Origin: Phycisphaerales bacterium | GTDB lineage: Bacteria > Planctomycetota > Phycisphaerae > Sedimentisphaerales > Anaerobacaceae | Reading direction: 5' to 3' | Assembly: GCA_003141315.1 (NCBI GenBank) | Contig: PLLP01000008.1 | Coordinates: 1 to 64,000, forward strand | DNA length: 64,000 nucleotides | Part shown: piece after piece, positions 60,678 to 64,000 of the stretch | Layout of the letters: each line of letters opens with the position of its first letter | Position numbering within the stretch: position 1 is the stretch's first letter | Notes under the pieces: generated by a model | What the model was told of the DNA's origin: nothing | Seen by the model: the letters and a program-made list of their open reading frames with translations, nothing else | Database searches by the model: none | Position numbers and translations under genes: made by a program

Positions 60678-62693
60678 TCACTTAAACCCCTTCTTGTCCC
60701 TTACAAGTGGTCGTGCGGTATCCAGTCTTATCGGCAATATCACGTTAGTGACCCCGTTCCACTGCAATCGTCTTTGAATGGCAAAGGCGGCTTCGTTATG
60801 GAGCAGCCTGTGATAAAATTTCTCAAGCCGGAAAGAAAGCTGTCCGGAAAATACCGTAGATTTGTGGAATTCTTTCGATATCTCCAGCGTCAATTCGGAT
60901 GCCTGCTCGACAAGCTCAGTGCCTGTCGCTATTCTGTATTCAGCCGGGAATCCGAGCCTGCGGGCAAGCTCGACGTATTTCTTCAGGGAATCCTCCACGG
61001 CTTTTTTTAATTCCACCAGGCCTTCTTCGCCCTTGAATACGCCCTGGTCTATTACGGCAACGGAAACAAAGACAAAGTTTTTATACATACCCGGGAAGGA
61101 CCGGATAATCGAAAAAAGAGAATGCACCCCGACACCGTTAAAGCCCCCGACCAGCAGTATCGCGGTCATATCGTTTTTATTCACCGGCGATGTATTAATC
61201 GAATCCGATTTCGGCATCTTCATAAGCACTTCATCCAGCTTTTTCAGTTGGGTCTTCACCTTCGAGTAATGGCTGTTGATTATGTAGCAAAGCAAAATAA
61301 GCAGTGAAGTTATAAGAAGAGTAAGCCAGCCTCCTTCTCTGAATTTTTCACAGATTGTTATGGTAAGAATCGTCAGACAGAATATAAGACCTGTCAATTG
61401 AATACAGAGCTGCCGCTTCCATTTAGGAACAATTTTTCTATTTTTTATATAAAATCGCGCCATTCCAAACTCTGACAGCGAGAACGTGATGAAAACATTT
61501 ATTGAGTACATAACCACCAGGGTTGAAATCGAGCCGTGAGTATAAAACAGCACGGCAAGTGCCAATACGCCTATCATCAGAATACCGTTGCGCATCGTAA
61601 GGCGTTCTGAAAATGAGGCGAACCTGTGAGGCAGCCACGAATCAACCGCCATATTTGCCATAACACGCGGAGCATCGATAAAACCTGTCTGTGCACCAAC
61701 CAGAAGCAGCGCACCTTCGGAAAGAATTGTCACCAGAGCTATCCAGTAGCCGAATTGCCAGTTTTGGTATAAGCTTTCGGCAAGAACGGCGTTAAGCGTC
61801 TTTCCGGAAAGAGGCTTTGCTTCAACAAGCAGGTAGCATAAAAAAAGCCCGCCTGCGGTCAGGGCAAGCGATGCAGCCATATACAACATCGTTCTCTTGC
61901 CAAACTGGACTTTAGGTTCTCTGAGAGCCTGAAGACCATTTGAAACGGCCTCTATTCCCGTATAGGTGCCGCCACCCATAGAATACGCCCGCAGAAATAT
62001 AAAAAGAACACCGAAAAATCCCATAGTAGAAAGGTCGCTGGAAAGATTAGATTGGAAATTGTCAGCGACCTGCTTAACCTGGCCTGCGTGACTGAATATG
62101 CCGTAACCTAACAAAAGAATATGTGTGATTAAAAAGATGATAAAGATTGGCGCTAACACTAATATGGACTCTTTTAGTCCTCTAATATTCAGAAGCATCA
62201 GCAATACAATCAAACCCGCTGCGGTTAAAATCTTATACTTGTGATATTCCGACGGCATAAAACTGAACAATGCATCAACGCAGGAAACTATTGAAACGGA
62301 AATGGTGAGAACATAATCGACAATCAGGGCGCAACCGGAGACAACGCCTGCCTTTTCACCAAGCATGTGAGTAGCGACTATGTAACCGCCGCCGCCATGA
62401 GGAAAATGTTCGATGATATTTGCGTATGCATAAGAAATAACCGAGACGGTTAGTGCCGTCGCAATAGCAAGAAATATAGCAAGGTAGACGTGGCTTCCCA
62501 ACGCCTTAAACGCTTCTTCCGGGCCGTATGACGACGAGGAGAGACCATCGGCGCCCAATCCTATCCAGGCAAGCAATGGGATAAGGGCCAGCTTGTGAAA
62601 AATACGCGGGTCTTGAATATCACGCGGAGCGCCGAATATTTTCCTGGAAACTTTTTCAGTAAAACTCAATTTACCGTCGGAATTTGAATTCAT
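60678..62693 (-). CDS. KimA-like APC-superfamily potassium transporter
   Basis: 671 residues. About 12 membrane helices (roughly 30-485) and a cytosolic C-terminal region (about 490-671). Motifs like those of KimA/YdaO are ADGLSSSSYGPEEAF, FPHGGGGYIVATHMLGEKAG, DYVLTISVSIVS, LNIRGLKES and GIEAVSNGLQALREP. KimA proteins are high-affinity K+ importers inhibited by c-di-AMP. The presence of a c-di-AMP riboswitch in its 5' leader supports the K+ assignment over an amino-acid carrier. An amino-acid permease remains possible. Confidence 0.82.
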   Translation of the reverse strand: MNSNSDGKLSFTEKVSRKIFGAPRDIQDPRIFHKLALIPLLAWIGLGADGLSSSSYGPEEAFKALGSHVYLAIFLAIATALTVSVISYAYANIIEHFPHGGGGYIVATHMLGEKAGVVSGCALIVDYVLTISVSIVSCVDALFSFMPSEYHKYKILTAAGLIVLLMLLNIRGLKESILVLAPIFIIFLITHILLLGYGIFSHAGQVKQVADNFQSNLSSDLSTMGFFGVLFIFLRAYSMGGGTYTGIEAVSNGLQALREPKVQFGKRTMLYMAASLALTAGGLFLCYLLVEAKPLSGKTLNAVLAESLYQNWQFGYWIALVTILSEGALLLVGAQTGFIDAPRVMANMAVDSWLPHRFASFSERLTMRNGILMIGVLALAVLFYTHGSISTLVVMYSINVFITFSLSEFGMARFYIKNRKIVPKWKRQLCIQLTGLIFCLTILTITICEKFREGGWLTLLITSLLILLCYIINSHYSKVKTQLKKLDEVLMKMPKSDSINTSPVNKNDMTAILLVGGFNGVGVHSLFSIIRSFPGMYKNFVFVSVAVIDQGVFKGEEGLVELKKAVEDSLKKYVELARRLGFPAEYRIATGTELVEQASELTLEISKEFHKSTVFSGQLSFRLEKFYHRLLHNEAAFAIQRRLQWNGVTNVILPIRLDTARPLVRDKKGFK

Positions 62694-62725
62694 TTTATCT
62701 GCAATTCAAAGATGAGCCGCAAAAC

Positions 62726-62751
62726 AAAAAAAACTGCCGGCAGAGCAGTTT
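62726..62751 (-). terminator. Riboswitch-controlled terminator with a competing antiterminator
   Basis: On the minus strand AAACTGC (62745-62751) and GCAGTTT (62731-62737) form a 7-bp stem followed by a T-run from the A-tract at 62726-62733. AGAGCA (62765-62770) can instead pair with TGCTCT (62742-62747), which overlaps the terminator stem, giving an antiterminator arrangement. Confidence 0.75.
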
Positions 62752-62773
62752 CTTTAGTATGCGATGCTCTCCC

Positions 62774-62893
62774 AAACGCCTGCGAGGTTAGCTGACGGGC
62801 TCAAGCCTGGAAGTGCCTTATCCCCTGCGGGAATTCGCCCCATAAGCTCGCGTCCCCCGTATCCGTAAATTAAACGGATTTCGGCAACATTAT
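62774..62893 (-). ncRNA. ydaO/yuaA-type c-di-AMP riboswitch
   Basis: The transcript reads TTGCCGAAATCCG, then ACGGGGGACGC, GGGGCGAATTC, GGGGATAAGGCAC, GAGCCCGTCAGCTAACCTCG and AGGCGT. These match the conserved blocks of the ydaO aptamer in order (GCCGAAUCCG...CGGxGGA...GGGGxxAAUC...GGGAUA...CCGxCAGCUAACCUCGxAGGC). It binds c-di-AMP and normally turns off K+ and osmolyte genes at high ligand. Next is the terminator, then the kimA-like gene at 62693. An ORF on this strand (62754-63056) is only a shadow of the RNA. Confidence 0.88.
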
Positions 62894-62953
62894 TTCCCAT
62901 ATTTACTGAATCAGAATTCTCCATTTCACAATTCTGCATCAAATTTCGATGCC

Positions 62954-62981
62954 ATACTACGCAATTCGCGTAGAAAAGCAA
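62954..62981 (-). promoter_or_regulatory. Candidate promoter with operator-like dyad upstream of the riboswitch
   Basis: TTGCTT (62976-62981) and TAGTAT (62954-62959) are 16 bp apart. Inside lies a dyad CTACGC-AATTC-GCGTAG (62957-62973) that could bind a regulator. The leader would be about 250 bases to the ATG. Confidence 0.45.
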
Positions 62982-63138
62982 TATATTTCTCACCCCGCCG
63001 CTGATAGGAGGCAATTCAAATATGCCCCGCAAAAATAAAATCAAACCGGACGGCACTATCCAGGACAGACAAAAAAATATTGTGCATTTTTCCCGCCTTT
63101 ATGCTAAAATGGACATTTGGTTAAAATGGGAAAATCTT

Positions 63139-64000
63139 ATGAGGCAGATACAAAGCCCGAACATAGCACAGCTCTTAATGCAAATGCATTTTGTGCCGGT
63201 CGCAAAACGACACAGGCAGCTGGCAGAGGCGGAGAAGCTGCTCGCAATCGTCGAGAAGAATAAAGAATATCCCTACGAGTTTGTCTGCTATCGCATCACA
63301 GGATACCTGCCGAAAACCAGCACCATCAAAGAGGTCATAAAGGGAGACCTGCTCGCTGAAGACCTGAGGCTTTTCATATCGAAACTGAGCGGCCAAATAG
63401 CGGAGCCCATCGTCAATCTGAAGGAGAAGATTTATACGATTGAGCAGCTCGCTGCCGAATTGTCGGTCACCACAAAAACAATAAACCGCTGGCGAAAAAA
63501 AGGACTCGTCGCAAAAAAATTCGTTTTCGAAGCCGGACAAAAAAAACTCGGGATAACCCAGTCCGCTCTCGATAAATTTATGGAGGCAAATCCGAAACTC
63601 TCAAAAAAAACGCAACGGTTCAAAAGGCTTACCGCGGATGAAAAAAGACAAATAATCAAAATCGCATCGAAGCTGGCAAAAAAAGCCGGCCTGAGCCTTT
63701 ATCAGATAATCGAGCAGACCGCAAAATTAACCGGCAGAAGTCACGAGACCATCAGGTACACGCTGCTGAAATATCAGCAGGCGCACCCCGACCGCATTAT
63801 CGGCAGAGGACGCGGCATTATCGGCACTGACCAGGCAGCGGAAATCTACAAACAATTCAAGGAAGGGGAAAAAGTCAAAAGGCTCATAGAAAAATCCGGT
63901 CGAAGCAAAAGCACATTGTACCGCCTTATAAAAATGAAAAGGGCAAGAACCCTGCTCGGCCAGAAAGTCGAATACATATTCAGCGATGAATTTACGCAGG
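63139..64000 (+). CDS. Sigma-70-like transcription factor with HTH domains (3' end outside window)
   Basis: At least 287 residues, open at the right edge. The ATG at 63139 begins MRQIQSPNIAQLLMQM. Residues ~95-125 (YTIEQLAAELSVTTKTINRWRKKG) form a helix-turn-helix, with a second at about 195-215 (LTGRSHETIRYTLLKYQQ) and a third near 262-280 (LIEKSGRSKSTLYRLIK). This pattern resembles N-terminal regions I recall in planctomycete-specific sigma-70 family factors; the sigma core would be downstream of the window. Alternatively a multi-HTH regulator. A weak promoter-like TTGTGC (63080) and TAAAAT (63105) precede it. Confidence 0.55.
   Translation, partial: MRQIQSPNIAQLLMQMHFVPVAKRHRQLAEAEKLLAIVEKNKEYPYEFVCYRITGYLPKTSTIKEVIKGDLLAEDLRLFISKLSGQIAEPIVNLKEKIYTIEQLAAELSVTTKTINRWRKKGLVAKKFVFEAGQKKLGITQSALDKFMEANPKLSKKTQRFKRLTADEKRQIIKIASKLAKKAGLSLYQIIEQTAKLTGRSHETIRYTLLKYQQAHPDRIIGRGRGIIGTDQAAEIYKQFKEGEKVKRLIEKSGRSKSTLYRLIKMKRARTLLGQKVEYIFSDEFTQ

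Noticed and set aside
62754-63056. A 100-codon minus-strand ORF over the riboswitch
   Set aside because: It covers the ydaO aptamer and terminator region; codon choice is explained by RNA structure and no protein family fits.

Overview
The window looks like chromosomal DNA of a planctomycete, probably class Phycisphaerae (inference). The grounds are a type II secretion locus with a PilM/PilN-like GspL, PilX-type minor pilins, a PEP-CTERM protein, Gram-negative envelope genes (MlaE/MlaF, LAB_N, ArnT-like, PlsC) and a long-N-terminus sigma-like protein at the right edge. No rRNA, tRNA, CRISPR array or transposase was recognised. Position 1 is probably a contig end: the first 74 bases are a fold-back inverted repeat, and the true 3' end of the first gene reads on the opposite strand.

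Left part. 15-9165 (minus) is a type II secretion operon in the order gspE-F-G-H-I-J-K-L-M-C-like, driven by a perfect TTGACA-17-TATAAT promoter. A secreted Tyr-rich TPR protein follows (9505-11682). 12009-15895 (plus) is a small biosynthesis-like operon: an HTH protein, a tRNA-dependent cyclodipeptide synthase (CDPS), a sodium/solute symporter and a Cys-cluster protein. A 29-residue CxxCGC protein with a strong promoter precedes lpd-lipB-lipA. 19462-24251 holds two PilX-like proteins, a tiny secreted repeat protein, a degenerate gene remnant and a PEP-CTERM protein.

Middle. lon converges with folP-pdxB-amrS. An AT-rich orphan gene and mlaE-mlaF follow, then a B12-domain protein lacking the canonical His, cimA and ptsN. 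36378-44798 (minus) is a carbohydrate block: alpha-glucan phosphorylase, a GH100-like hydrolase, two GT4 glycosyltransferases, a PIG-L deacetylase and a DUF155-like membrane protein.

Right part. 44914-49082 is an AT-rich presumed defence locus: a 1275-residue SF1 helicase with a Vsr/DUF559-like nuclease tail, plus a zinc-ribbon protein. 49378-54108 is an envelope-sugar block (ChbG/HpnK deacetylase, GT2, inactive-looking phosphatase, GT39, LAB_N, acylphosphatase). A GAF-SpoIIE phosphatase, cmk-plsC and a COG4705-like membrane protein follow. The last lies between two copies of a ~150-bp promoter-bearing repeat. The second copy precedes an AT-rich type II restriction-modification pair. The window ends with a KimA-like transporter under a c-di-AMP (ydaO-type) riboswitch and the start of the sigma-like gene.

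The most interesting items are the CDPS operon, the c-di-AMP riboswitch/KimA unit, the helicase-nuclease locus and the fold-back at the left end. Short palindromes (TCCGCC...GGCGGA type) recur in at least six intergenic gaps.
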